A stretch of 64,000 bases of DNA, from positions 1-64,000 of the forward strand of contig CAMILZ010000004.1 in assembly GCA_946223075.1 (NCBI GenBank), written 5' to 3'. Shown here one piece after another: positions 8,328 through 17,075 of this stretch. Position numbers and translations under genes: made by a program. Position 1 is the first letter of the stretch. Each line of letters opens with the position of its first letter. Origin of the DNA: an uncultured Dermabacteraceae bacterium (GTDB lineage: Bacteria > Actinomycetota > Actinomycetes > Actinomycetales > Dermabacteraceae). The notes beneath the pieces are model-generated. The model did no database searches and was not told the DNA's origin. It saw only the letters and a list, made by a program, of their open reading frames with translations.

Positions 8328-9878
8328 TCAGTCCTCCCTCGAAAACATGGAGAGCATGCGGTGCGTGACCGTGAACCCGCCGAAAATGTTGATGCTCGCA
8401 ATCACAATCGCGATGAACGACAGGATCGCGACCGCGATGTTCGCGCTTCCCACCTGCAAAATCGCGCCCACGAGGATGATGCCGGAAATCGCGTTCGTTT
8501 CGCTCATGAGCGGCGTGTGGAGCGAATGGGTGACCGACGTGATCACGTAGTAGCCCACCACGATCGCGAGCATGAGCACCATGTACTGCTCCGCCACCTG
8601 GAAGGGGCTCGCGAGCACGAGCGCCACGCCGAGAATCCCGCCGATCACCGCCGCGGTGGTCCCCGCGTGGGACTTCTTCGCTTCCGGCGCTTCCGCGGCA
8701 GCGGGCGCTGCTTCGGGTGCGGGTGCGGCAGGTGCAGCCGAAACCTTCACGGGCGGCGGCGGCCACAGCACATCCGCCTCACCATCGTGCGCGAACGTCA
8801 CGGTAATGCCGCGCACAATCGTGTCCTCGAAATCGAGCAACATGACGCCATCCTTCTTGGGCGTCACGAGCTTCATGAGGTTCACGATGTTCTGGCCATA
8901 CAGCTGGCTCGCCTGGCCGGGAAGCCTGCCCGCGAGATCGGTGTGCCCCACGATGATCACGCCATTCTCGGTCTGATAGACCTCGCCAGGCTTCGTGAGT
9001 TCACAGTTGCCGCCGTTCGCGGCAGCCATATCCACGACCACCGAACCGGGCTTCATGTTGTGCACATCCGCGGCCGTGAGAAGCACGGGAGCCTTACGAC
9101 CCGGGATGTTCGCGGTCGTGATGACGATGTCCGCCTCGGCGGACTGGCGCGCATAAAGCTCCGCGGCGGCCTTCGCCTGGTCGTCCGTCATCTCCTTCGC
9201 GTAACCGTCCTCAGACTTCTCCGTCTTCGCCGGAATCGCGACGAACTCCGCGCCCATCGACTCGACCTGCTCCGCCGCCTCGGGGCGAAGATCCGTGGCC
9301 TTCACGATCGCACCCATCGAGTTCGCCGTACCGATCGCGGCAAGGCCAGCAACGCCCGCGCCAATCACATACACATTGGCGGGCGGCACCTTACCTGCAG
9401 CAGTGACCTGACCCGTAAAGAGGCGACCAAAGTTGCTCGCGGCTTCGATAACCGCTCTATAGCCGGCAATATTCGCCATCGAGCTAAGAACATCCATCGA
9501 CTGCGCACGCGAAATACGTGGCACGGCATCCATCGCGAGCGCCGTGAGGCGGCTCTCCTGCAGCTCGTCGATGAGCTCCGGATTACGACCGGGTGCCATA
9601 CGAGAAATCAGCACGGCACCGGGGAGCATCTTTTCGCGCGTCTCCCGCGGTGGGGTATCGAGGGTCGTGACGATATCGGATTGCCACACCTCCTCCCCCA
9701 CGATCTCGGCGCCGGCTTCGGCGTAGGCGGAATCGAGGTATGAAGCGCGCTCTCCAGCGCCGCGCTCAACCACGACCTCGTAACCAAGCTTGAGAAGCTT
9801 GTGAACGGTGTCGGGTGTGGCGGCGACGAGCGGCTGATCCTCGAGGGTTTCTCTCGGGATTCCGATTCGCAATGTCAC
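8328..9878 (-). CDS. pntA: NAD(P) transhydrogenase subunit alpha
   Basis: This is the NAD(H)-binding subunit of the proton-translocating transhydrogenase. The 516 residues start MTLRIGIPRETLEDQPLVAA, the alanine-dehydrogenase/PNT N-terminal domain. The Rossmann motif VIGAGVAGLAAIGTANSMGA follows near residue 170. A Pro/Ala-rich linker (SAAPAAPAPEAAPAAAEAPEA) leads to a C-terminal domain of three to four membrane helices. Both halves are in one chain, as in enterobacterial PntA; some actinobacteria split the gene into pntAA and pntAB. It heads a pntAB operon. Confidence 0.96.
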   Translation of the reverse strand: MTLRIGIPRETLEDQPLVAATPDTVHKLLKLGYEVVVERGAGERASYLDSAYAEAGAEIVGEEVWQSDIVTTLDTPPRETREKMLPGAVLISRMAPGRNPELIDELQESRLTALAMDAVPRISRAQSMDVLSSMANIAGYRAVIEAASNFGRLFTGQVTAAGKVPPANVYVIGAGVAGLAAIGTANSMGAIVKATDLRPEAAEQVESMGAEFVAIPAKTEKSEDGYAKEMTDDQAKAAAELYARQSAEADIVITTANIPGRKAPVLLTAADVHNMKPGSVVVDMAAANGGNCELTKPGEVYQTENGVIIVGHTDLAGRLPGQASQLYGQNIVNLMKLVTPKKDGVMLLDFEDTIVRGITVTFAHDGEADVLWPPPPVKVSAAPAAPAPEAAPAAAEAPEAKKSHAGTTAAVIGGILGVALVLASPFQVAEQYMVLMLAIVVGYYVITSVTHSLHTPLMSETNAISGIILVGAILQVGSANIAVAILSFIAIVIASINIFGGFTVTHRMLSMFSRED

Positions 9879-9964
9879 TCCTTAGTGAGGGTGGCCCATG
9901 GGGCGCATGTGGCCTGCTACGAATCTACCCCGTGCGCGCGAGACATACGGCCCGTTCTCCTCTT

Positions 9965-10028
9965 CAGGTGGAGAAAAACGACGTCGTGAACGCGGTTTGG
10001 GGTTGCCTGGCCACTTTTCTCCACCCTG
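9965..10028. repeat. dispersed hairpin repeat, GGTGGAGAAAA family
   Basis: The arms CAGGTGGAGAAAA and TTTTCTCCACCCTG are near-perfect complements separated by about 37 bases. After the left arm comes ACGACGTC, shared with family members near 37131 and 41731. It lies between pntA and pcrA and may also terminate pcrA transcription. A TCCGACGGTTGCCCGG motif copy follows at 10046. Confidence 0.75.
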
Positions 10029-10045
10029 AGTTGGCGGGGGCAGTG

Positions 10046-10061
10046 TCCGACGGTTGCCCGG
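10046..10061 (+). repeat. putative uptake-type motif copy (TCCGACGGTTGCCCGG)
   Basis: One of the fullest matches to the short repeated motif described in the findings. It lies just downstream of pcrA and next to a hairpin repeat. Confidence 0.6.
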
Positions 10062-10071
10062 CCCCTCATGT

Positions 10072-12813
10072 TTAGAGCTTCGTGATTGGCGCGTAGCGCA
10101 CAAGAAGACGCTTCTTCCCGTGCGGGTCGCGGAACTGGACCTCGACCTGGAGCTTCTCCCCCGCGCCACTCGCCGAAATCACGGTACCCATGCCGAAGCT
10201 GTCATGTGTCACGCGATCGCCGACCTCGAGGTTCGGAATCTCGCTCGCCGTTTTCGCCTTCTTGCCGGAACCGAAGCTCGGCCTCGACACGTCGCGCCTA
10301 CCGCCGCCCACGCCGACACCCGTGACCGAGGGCCCGCGCTTGCTCGAGCCGCCGAAGCCGCGGGAGCGACCCGCGGAACCGAAACCACCGCCAAAGCCGC
10401 CACCAAAATCGGCATAGGCACGCGCGTTACCCGCACGTGCGACGTGCACGAGGGATTCGGGAATCTCCTCGAGGAAGCGCGACGCGGGGAAGAACTGCGG
10501 CGAGCCCCACGCGGCGCGCACACTCGCGCGCGTAATAAATAGACGCTCTCTCGCACGCGTAATCCCCACATACGCGAGGCGCCGCTCCTCCTCAAGTTCT
10601 TTCGGATCGGCGAGCGTGCGCTGATGCGGGAAGGTGCCATCTTCCATGCCCGTGAGGAACACGATCGGGAATTCGAGCCCCTTCGCGGTGTGGAGGGTCA
10701 TGAGGGTGACGAACTGGTCCTCACCCTCGGGGATCTGATCGGAATCGGCCACGAGGGAAACCTTCTCGAGGAACTGATCCACGAGTGAGCCGGTCGGGGT
10801 TCCCTCCTCGAGCCCCGCTCCCTCTTCGAACTCGGAGGCGGCGGCCTCGGCTGCGGCGAGATCCGCTTCGAAATCGGCGGCAACACTCACGAGCTCCGCG
10901 AGGTTTTCGAGGCGGGATTCGTCTTGAGGATCGTCGCTGCTTTGGAGCGAGGCGTAGTAGCCGCTTTCGCTCAGGATCGACTCGAGCACCTCGCTTGGGC
11001 CTTCGCCCTTGTCGACCTGCTCGCGCACGCGCGCCATGAGCGACACGAATTTCTCGATCGCGCCGAGGGAACGCGTGGCGATGCCCGGGGCTTCGCTCGC
11101 ACGCTCAAGGGCCTCGCCGAAGCTGATGCGCTCCTGCTCGGCAAGTGCCGACACCGCACCCTCGGCCCGCTCCCCAATTCCGCGCTTTGGCGTGTTGAGG
11201 ATCCGGCGCAGGTTGATTTCATCTGCCGGGTTCGTGAGCACGCGAAGATACGCGATCGCGTCTTTAATTTCGCGGCGCTCGTAGAAGCGCGTGCCGCCCA
11301 CGACCTTGTATGGGAGCCCCACGCGGATCAATTGATCTTCGAGCGCGCGCGACTGCGCGTTCGCGCGATAGAACACCGCGATGTCACCGGCCTTCGCGCC
11401 TTCGTCAATCAACGCGTCGATCTGACGAGTGATGTAGCGGGCCTCGCCCTGCTCGTCGTCGGCAACGTAGAGCGTGATCTGCTGGCCATCGCCCTGATCG
11501 GTCCACAATTTTTTGGGGCGCCGCCCTTGGTTTTCCTTGATAACGGCGTTGGCGGCGCTCAAGATCGTTTGCGTGGAGCGATAGTTCTGCTCGAGCACGA
11601 TCGTGCGAGCGGTGGGGAAATCTTGTTCGAACTCGATGATGTTGCGGATCGTCGCACCGCGGAACGCGTAGATCGACTGATCCGAATCGCCCACGACCGT
11701 GAGATCCGCGTGCGGGTCATCGCCCACGAGCTCACGCACGAGCCTGTACTGCGCGGTGTTCGTGTCCTGGTATTCATCGACGAGCACGTGCCGGAACCGG
11801 CGGCGATACCCTTCGCGGATCGCCGGGTTCTCGGCGAGCAAGCGCACGGTCATCCCGATGAGATCATCGAAGTCCACGGCATTCGCCGTGCGGAGGCGTT
11901 CCTGGTACTGCGTGTACATCTGCGCAATCGTGCGCTCGGCAGGATTCTTGGCGTTCTCCGCCTGCGCCGCGTATTCCTCGGGTGTCACAAGTTCGTTCTT
12001 GAGCGAGGAAATCTTTGACTGGAAGGCGCGCGGTGGGTGCTGCTTCGAATCGAGCCCCAGATCCTTCGCGATGTTCGTGATGAGCCGTTTCGAATCGGCC
12101 GAATCGTAAATCGAGAACGTCGACTTGAGCCCCGCCGCAGCGGCATCGCGCCTCAGAATACGCACGCACGCCGAGTGGAAGGTCGACACCCACATGTAGC
12201 GCGCTGCAGGCCCAATGAGCGCCTCGACCCTCTCCTTCATTTCCGAGGCGGCCTTGTTCGTGAAGGTAATCGCGAGAATTTCGCCCGGAAGCGCCTCGCC
12301 ACTGCGCAAGAGGTGCGCGATGCGGCGGGTCAGGACGCGGGTCTTGCCGGAGCCCGCGCCGGCCACGATCAAGAGCGGCGAGCCGCGGTGCTCAACGGCA
12401 TCGCGCTGAGGCGGATTGAGGCCCTCAACGATCTCCTCGAGTGCCCCCTCGTCACGACCGCCCCACGCCGCGAAGTTTTCGTGGCGCACGGGCTCGGGCT
12501 GTTCGGGAACCGGCTCAAAGCGTGGGCTCGGCTCCTCACCGTGCGGTTCCGACGCTTCCCCACCAAAGGCCGTTGCCCAATCCTCGGGCGGGGCATCCTC
12601 GGAAAAATCCCACTCATCGGGAGGCGGGCAGGCGTCGGACTCCCCTCGCGCACTCCCACTGGCAGCCGAGCGCTCCGCCTCGGCGCCACTCACCGGGCTC
12701 CCAACACCCGGACCGCTATTGCTTCCGCCGCCCTTGCCGTTCTTGCCCTTCCCGCTCTCACCGAGCGCACGGAAGGACTCCGGAAGCGGGAAATCATCGA
12801 AAAGCGAGGACAT
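10072..12813 (-). CDS. pcrA: ATP-dependent DNA helicase PcrA/UvrD
   Basis: This superfamily 1A 3'-5' helicase unwinds DNA in nucleotide-excision and mismatch repair and removes RecA and stalled polymerase. Of its 913 residues, about 1-130 are a low-complexity acidic and Gly/Ser-rich extension. The Q-motif (LNPPQRDAV) follows near 132 and Walker A (AGAGSGKT) at 151-158. The helicase motifs VDEYQDTN, VVGDSDQSIYAFRGA, LEQNYRST and LHTAKGLEFP appear in order. The tail (GDRVTHDSFGMGTVISASG) is the PcrA/UvrD C-terminal Tudor-like domain that contacts RNA polymerase. The long disordered N-terminus encodes a GCGTCGGA motif variant at 12632-12639. Confidence 0.95.
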   Translation of the reverse strand: MSSLFDDFPLPESFRALGESGKGKNGKGGGSNSGPGVGSPVSGAEAERSAASGSARGESDACPPPDEWDFSEDAPPEDWATAFGGEASEPHGEEPSPRFEPVPEQPEPVRHENFAAWGGRDEGALEEIVEGLNPPQRDAVEHRGSPLLIVAGAGSGKTRVLTRRIAHLLRSGEALPGEILAITFTNKAASEMKERVEALIGPAARYMWVSTFHSACVRILRRDAAAAGLKSTFSIYDSADSKRLITNIAKDLGLDSKQHPPRAFQSKISSLKNELVTPEEYAAQAENAKNPAERTIAQMYTQYQERLRTANAVDFDDLIGMTVRLLAENPAIREGYRRRFRHVLVDEYQDTNTAQYRLVRELVGDDPHADLTVVGDSDQSIYAFRGATIRNIIEFEQDFPTARTIVLEQNYRSTQTILSAANAVIKENQGRRPKKLWTDQGDGQQITLYVADDEQGEARYITRQIDALIDEGAKAGDIAVFYRANAQSRALEDQLIRVGLPYKVVGGTRFYERREIKDAIAYLRVLTNPADEINLRRILNTPKRGIGERAEGAVSALAEQERISFGEALERASEAPGIATRSLGAIEKFVSLMARVREQVDKGEGPSEVLESILSESGYYASLQSSDDPQDESRLENLAELVSVAADFEADLAAAEAAASEFEEGAGLEEGTPTGSLVDQFLEKVSLVADSDQIPEGEDQFVTLMTLHTAKGLEFPIVFLTGMEDGTFPHQRTLADPKELEEERRLAYVGITRARERLFITRASVRAAWGSPQFFPASRFLEEIPESLVHVARAGNARAYADFGGGFGGGFGSAGRSRGFGGSSKRGPSVTGVGVGGGRRDVSRPSFGSGKKAKTASEIPNLEVGDRVTHDSFGMGTVISASGAGEKLQVEVQFRDPHGKKRLLVRYAPITKL

Positions 12814-12908
12814 TCATGAACCTTCGATAGCGGTGTGGATCGAGCGGCGAGTAAGGCGAGAGGAAACCCTACCCTCGCTCTGGCTGGGCGATGCGGGCGA
12901 TTCGCCAG

Positions 12909-13247
12909 TTACATGAACACGCCGATGGCGATGTTCACGACGATGCCCACGGGGATCGCGAACCACACGGGCGCGGGCGTTGCCTCGCGCTTCTTGATCG
13001 CGATGAACGCGCACACCGCCACGACAACCGAAAGCACGAGCTTGATGCCAATGGCCATGTGGTTAATGGCCATCCCATCAATAATGCCGACTACCGCAGC
13101 GATCAAGCCCATCACCGGCGCTGCGGCGGACATGTGCGCCATACCGGGAAGCGGCTGGCGCGTTTTCGCCGCGGCGATCCACATGCCGAACGCGCCGGCC
13201 CAGCAAAGAATGTGCAAGAACACGAAAATCATCATGAGTGTGTACAT
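12909..13247 (-). CDS. four-helix membrane protein of unknown function
   Basis: I do not recognise a family. The 112-residue protein is almost entirely hydrophobic, with four predicted membrane helices (about 1-24, 37-60, 64-86, 90-112) and very short loops, and ends in a helix without a soluble tail. His and Met residues inside helices (LHILCW, GMAHMSAA, INHMAIG) could bind metal or heme, but that is speculation. It is divergent from the LPG-synthase-like gene at 13352. Confidence 0.7.
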   Translation of the reverse strand: MYTLMMIFVFLHILCWAGAFGMWIAAAKTRQPLPGMAHMSAAAPVMGLIAAVVGIIDGMAINHMAIGIKLVLSVVVAVCAFIAIKKREATPAPVWFAIPVGIVVNIAIGVFM

Positions 13248-13269
13248 GCTTCCACTCTACGAAAGGGGT

Positions 13270-13299
13270 GAGACATTTAAACTCAAGGCCGCGCACGAT
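13270..13299 (+). promoter_or_regulatory. sigma-70-type promoter for the 13352 gene
   Basis: GAGACA and CACGAT hexamers are separated by 18 bases. The segment GACATTTAAACTC is shared exactly with the promoter of the ABC transporter gene near 54816. The two promoters align along about 30 bases, with the -10 spacing differing by one. Confidence 0.5.
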
Positions 13300-13351
13300 G
13301 GTCACCCTCATCACGTCACCTGCGCACGGCTTTCTGCGAGAATGGTCCGCG

Positions 13352-14401
13352 ATGAACGACTCCTCGACACCCGCGCCCCTCACCACGCGGCAAAAAATTC
13401 GCCATGCGCTTCTCGCAGCGCTCTCCATCGTGATCGCTGCGATCGTGATCGTGTGGCTCATTCCCCGCGCCGTGGACACATCGTGGGAGCACATTTTCGC
13501 GTCATTCGACGGGATCAACTCGTGGTGGATCCTCTTTCTCATCGCCGTCGCGCTCGTCGTTCTCGCGATCGATTCCGTGGGTTTTTCCGCGTGCTTCCGC
13601 GGAGTGAGCCTCAGAGCCGCCACGGAAACCAACGCTGTCGCGCAAGCGGTCACCGTCGTCGTGCCCATGGGCTCGACCATCTCTCTCGGACTCATCTACG
13701 CGCGCCTCAAACGCGCCGGTCTCCGGGCTAAGACGATCGCTTCGGGCACGCTGCTCGCGTCGATCGCCGACGTTCTCGCGCAGATTCTCTTGCCGATCCT
13801 CGCCGTCGCACTCGTGGCACTTTCCCCGCTCGACATTCCGCTGTGGGGGCGCATTGCTCTACTCATTGCCGCCGCGCTGGCCCTCGGCCTCACGAGTACC
13901 GCCCTCGGATTCGTCTCGAGCGAGAAGCTCCTGCGGAAACTTCTCGAGCGCGTGCAAAAAGTCGTGGACGCCTTTAACGAGGGCTATGGCGGCAAGAACC
14001 GTGACCTCGTGACCCCTGCCCTCGACACGCGCGCGATGGCGGTCGCGGATGCCCACGGTTCGCGCGTCATGATCCTCGGCGCCCCCACGCTCGCGCGCCT
14101 CGCGCAGGGCCTTGCCTTCATCGCGTGGTGCATGCTCGGCTACGGCTTTGAGATCAGCCCTCTCGTGCTCTTCGGGATCTACGCTCTGAGCCGCCTCCTT
14201 TCGCTCATTCCGCTCACGCCGGGCGGCATCGGCGTGATCGACGTGGGCGTGGCGTGGGCGCTCGTGCAATGCGGCGCACCGAGCGCCGCGGCCGTGTCGT
14301 GCGCACTCGCCTTCACCTTGAGTCAGGTCCTCACGCCCGCTCTCGCCGGAGCGCTCGCCATCCCCATTGGCGTTCGCGACGCCGAAGCCGGAAGGGGCTA
14401 G
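13352..14401 (+). CDS. LPG synthase-type integral membrane protein (UPF0104-like)
   Basis: The 349-residue protein has about eight membrane helices and the polar segment layout of the lysylphosphatidylglycerol-synthase membrane-domain family, including a late SRLLSLIPLTPGGIGVIDVGVAW stretch whose PLTPGGIG core is the family signature. Members without a catalytic cytoplasmic domain, like this one, are thought to act in lipid flipping or glycolipid handling. The ATG at 13352 is used; earlier in-frame starts would overlap the promoter. It converges with the hydrolase gene and overlaps its 3' end by 4 bp. Confidence 0.75.
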   Translation: MNDSSTPAPLTTRQKIRHALLAALSIVIAAIVIVWLIPRAVDTSWEHIFASFDGINSWWILFLIAVALVVLAIDSVGFSACFRGVSLRAATETNAVAQAVTVVVPMGSTISLGLIYARLKRAGLRAKTIASGTLLASIADVLAQILLPILAVALVALSPLDIPLWGRIALLIAAALALGLTSTALGFVSSEKLLRKLLERVQKVVDAFNEGYGGKNRDLVTPALDTRAMAVADAHGSRVMILGAPTLARLAQGLAFIAWCMLGYGFEISPLVLFGIYALSRLLSLIPLTPGGIGVIDVGVAWALVQCGAPSAAAVSCALAFTLSQVLTPALAGALAIPIGVRDAEAGRG

Positions 14402-15393
14402 AGCCCGCGGCTGTCCATGAACGCTGCGAGCTCGGAGAAGAACATCCTCCTCGGTGCCTCAAGCGCGAGGGCCATATCGTGCGTCGCGCCCGGAATTCGC
14501 GCGATCGTGAGGTCCGGGCCCGCGTTGCGCGCATTTTTCACCTGATGCTCGACGTTCAAAATCGCATCGCTCGTGTACGCGCGGCGAGTGAAGACCGGCC
14601 CGAGCGCCGAGCGCGTCGATGCCGTCATGAAGATCGGCTCGCGGATATGGAGTCCACGTGCGAGCTGGGATTGGGCACGTGCCACCGCCGCGAGCGTGCA
14701 CGCCGGCATGGGGAAGGACTCGAACGGCTTATAGGGCACGTGCCAATCCCACTCCCCTCCAAAATCTGCGTGGAGGGTGCGGGCATAAAAATCGGGCAAG
14801 CCCGGCACGAGCGTGAGCATGGGACGGACCCGCGCGAACACCTCAAGCTCGGGCACAAGCGCACGCCTTGCAAGCGCACCGCCGTGGAGTTCCAGCCACG
14901 GCGAATTGAGCAGCAGGGCCGACGCTTGCCCGGGGTTCCTCGCCGCCCACGTCACCGCGGTGAGCCCGCCTGTCGAATGGGCATAGATCACGGGCTTCTT
15001 TGGGGTGAGACCACGCCCTCGCGGCTCGGCGCTCGCCATGGCAATCGTCGTGCCGATTTCCTCCCCGTACTCGCGCAGGTCACTGATCGCGGTCGCCACG
15101 TCGCCGTCGCGGAGCGAACGACCATTGCGGCGCAGGTCGATCGCCCAAAAGTCGTAGCCGCGATCGTTGAAAAACTGCGCGACGTGGGGGTGGAAGAAGT
15201 AGTCGGACCAGCCGTGGAGATAGAGCACTATTGCACCCGTGGCGAGGTCGTCTGGCGCGGGGCGTGCGATAGTCGTGAAACCGCACGGCCCGAACGTGTC
15301 CTCACCAAGGTCGTGGTGAGCGATCGTAAAGCCCGCGGCGATCAGCGCTGAGTCATCGACGGGCGGATAGGTACGGGCGTGGCGAGTAGGCAT
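14398..15393 (-). CDS. alpha/beta hydrolase, serine aminopeptidase/lysophospholipase type
   Basis: A 331-residue alpha/beta-hydrolase. The oxyanion-hole strand VLYLHGWSDYF is near residue 57, and the nucleophile elbow AHSTGG places the Ser at residue 140. The acid and His should lie near FMTASTRSALG and GATHDMALALEAP. This layout is that of the hydrolase_4 (S33-like) monoacylglycerol-lipase or lysophospholipase group. No signal peptide is seen, so it is probably cytoplasmic. A GGCCGACGCTTGCCCGG variant of the dispersed motif is embedded in the coding region near 14919. Confidence 0.85.
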   Translation of the reverse strand: MPTRHARTYPPVDDSALIAAGFTIAHHDLGEDTFGPCGFTTIARPAPDDLATGAIVLYLHGWSDYFFHPHVAQFFNDRGYDFWAIDLRRNGRSLRDGDVATAISDLREYGEEIGTTIAMASAEPRGRGLTPKKPVIYAHSTGGLTAVTWAARNPGQASALLLNSPWLELHGGALARRALVPELEVFARVRPMLTLVPGLPDFYARTLHADFGGEWDWHVPYKPFESFPMPACTLAAVARAQSQLARGLHIREPIFMTASTRSALGPVFTRRAYTSDAILNVEHQVKNARNAGPDLTIARIPGATHDMALALEAPRRMFFSELAAFMDSRGL

Positions 15394-15594
15394 CGCGTGG
15401 GGATTCCTTCGTTGGTTTTTGCACTCGGGAGCGCATCTTGAGGACCTTCGCGCAAAGCGGCGTGGGGTGTGACGTCCCCCGGCGCGGGCGTGCCTCTACT
15501 TTAAGTCCCAGGCGTCGCAGTGTAACCTAGAGGCCGAAACTTACTCTCCAGGGCGAAAATCGCCCGCACGTTCGACGCACAGGGGGTCGTACCT
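15394..15594. promoter_or_regulatory. divergent intergenic region, hydrolase / DUF3073
   Basis: This 201-bp gap holds the start signals of both flanking genes. The DUF3073 gene has an AGGGGGT site about nine bases before its ATG, and a plausible TAACCT -10 near 15532. I see no convincing -35 and no operator-like dyad. Confidence 0.3.
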
Positions 15595-15798
15595 ATGGGT
15601 CGTGGCCGTCAGAAAGCCAAGCAGGCCAAGATTGCTCGGGACCTCAAGTACTACAGCCCGCCTACTGATCTCAATGCGCTCCAGCGCGAATTGAGCGGCA
15701 AAAAGAACGAGTCCGCTTCGTGGGACGAAGACGACCGCTACGAAGACAAGTGGGCGAGCGAATACGACGATTGGGACGACGAGAACGAGGAGTCCTGA
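15595..15798 (+). CDS. DUF3073 family protein
   Basis: The 67-residue protein starts MGRGRQKAKQAKIARDLKYY, the hallmark N-terminus of the actinobacterial DUF3073 family, followed by SPPTDLNALQREL and a very acidic Asp/Glu/Trp-rich tail (SEYDDWDDENEES). Its function is unknown. A basic head and acidic tail on so small a protein suggest binding to RNA or ribosomes, but that is inference. It is monocistronic and ends at the hairpin at 15832. Confidence 0.92.
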   Translation: MGRGRQKAKQAKIARDLKYYSPPTDLNALQRELSGKKNESASWDEDDRYEDKWASEYDDWDDENEES

Positions 15799-15831
15799 CC
15801 TCTCCTCCCTTCCCCCTCCTCTCCCCTTTTT

Positions 15832-15894
15832 GGATTGACGTAGCTAAACGGCTGTAACTCTTCGCAAGTTACAGCCGTTTAGCTACGTCAATCC
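15832..15894. repeat. perfect 28-bp-stem hairpin, GGATTGACGTAGC family
   Basis: Left arm 15832-15859 and right arm 15867-15894 are perfect complements of 28 bases with a 7-base loop (CTTCGCA). It is flanked on the left by pyrimidine-rich and on the right by purine-rich DNA, so the flanks also roughly complement each other. Single arms of the same family occur at 23382 and 24797. It probably serves as terminator for the convergent DUF3073 and purM genes. Confidence 0.85.
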
Positions 15895-15902
15895 TCTTTT
15901 TT

Positions 15903-15914
15903 GGGGGGGGGGGG
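15903..15914 (+). repeat. G12 homopolymer
   Basis: A run of twelve G residues between the hairpin at 15832 and the purM stop. It lies in intergenic DNA, so length change here would not alter a protein. Confidence 0.9.
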
Positions 15915-15950
15915 AGAGAAAAAAAGGGGGAGTCAGCCCCACGCAGTGAA

Positions 15951-17075
15951 TTAAGCAGTGACGAGCACCGGGCCACCGTCGGCCCCCTTCGCCCCCTGCA
16001 CGCGTACGTCATTTTCACTGCGCGCCTCCGGGAGCTCTTCACGCGCGACAACCTCGCCGATCACCCGCGAGCGCACACCCTCCTTGTCGAAGAGGCGCAC
16101 GATCTCGTCGGCACCGTCGGCACTCGCCACCGCGACCATGCCGAGCCCCATATTGAGGGTGGCCTCGAGGTCGGTAAGCGGCACGCTCCCCCACTCGCCG
16201 ATCATCCGGAACACCGCGCCCGGCTCCCACGACCCGCGGCTCACGCGCGCGCCGCACTCGGTGGGGATCACGCGTGCGAGGTTGGCGGCAAGCCCGCCGC
16301 CCGTCACGTGGGAGAGGGCGTGCAGTTTTCCGACGCCTGCTTGCTCAAGCACGCGCAGAATTTGCGCGCTGTAGATATGGGTCGGGGTGAGAAGCTCCTC
16401 GCCGAGGGTTTTCCCAAACTCGTCGATGTGCTGCTCGAGGCTGAGCCCGGCGTGGTCCACAACGGCGCGCACGAGCGAGTAACCATTCGAGTGGAGGCCG
16501 CTTGAATCCATGCCGATGAGCACGTCACCGGCGCCAACGCGCTCCGCGCCAAGCATCTGGGAGGCTTCGACCACGCCGACGGCGGCTCCCGCAACGTCGT
16601 AGTCATCCTGGCCCATGAGGCCGGGGTGTTCGGCGGTCTCACCACCCACGAGGGCGGTTTCGGCGAGGACGCAGCCCTCGGCGATGCCGCGCACGATGTT
16701 GGCGATGCGTTCGGGGTGCACCTTGCCGCACGCGATGTAGTCGGTCATGGCAAGAGGTTTCGCGCCGCTCACGACGATGTCGTCGACCACCATTGCCACG
16801 AGGTCCTGGCCGATGGTGTCGTGGACATCGAGGGCCTGCGCGATCGCGATTTTCGTACCCACGCCATCGGTGCTCGAGGCGAGCAGAGGTCGTTCGTAGT
16901 TCTTGAGGGCGCTCACGTCGATGAGGCCCGCGAATCCGCCCACGCCGTCGACGACGCTCGAGCCGTGGGTCTTCTTGACCGCGGTCTTCATGAGTGCGAC
17001 GGCGCGGTCGCCCGCGTGGGTGTCGACTCCCGCGGCAGCGTAGGTGAGGCCCTGGCCTTCACGTGGGTCGGTCAT
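15951..17075 (-). CDS. purM: phosphoribosylformylglycinamidine cyclo-ligase
   Basis: PurM (AIR synthetase) closes the imidazole ring in step five of de novo purine synthesis. The 374 residues include LTYAAAGVDTHAGDRAV at the N-terminus, STDGVGTKIAIAQ, DDIVVSGAKPLAMTDYIACG and ALSHVTGGGLAANLARV, all conserved ATP- and substrate-binding segments of the family. The ATG at 17075 overlaps the purF stop by 4 bp, so translation is coupled to purF. The last 25 or so residues (VQGAKGADGGPVLVTA) extend beyond the conserved domain. Confidence 0.96.
   Translation of the reverse strand: MTDPREGQGLTYAAAGVDTHAGDRAVALMKTAVKKTHGSSVVDGVGGFAGLIDVSALKNYERPLLASSTDGVGTKIAIAQALDVHDTIGQDLVAMVVDDIVVSGAKPLAMTDYIACGKVHPERIANIVRGIAEGCVLAETALVGGETAEHPGLMGQDDYDVAGAAVGVVEASQMLGAERVGAGDVLIGMDSSGLHSNGYSLVRAVVDHAGLSLEQHIDEFGKTLGEELLTPTHIYSAQILRVLEQAGVGKLHALSHVTGGGLAANLARVIPTECGARVSRGSWEPGAVFRMIGEWGSVPLTDLEATLNMGLGMVAVASADGADEIVRLFDKEGVRSRVIGEVVAREELPEARSENDVRVQGAKGADGGPVLVTA

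Noticed and set aside
15832..15894. A CRISPR-like or attachment site reading of the 28-bp palindrome.
   Set aside because: Only one full copy, no spacers, no integrase or tRNA nearby.
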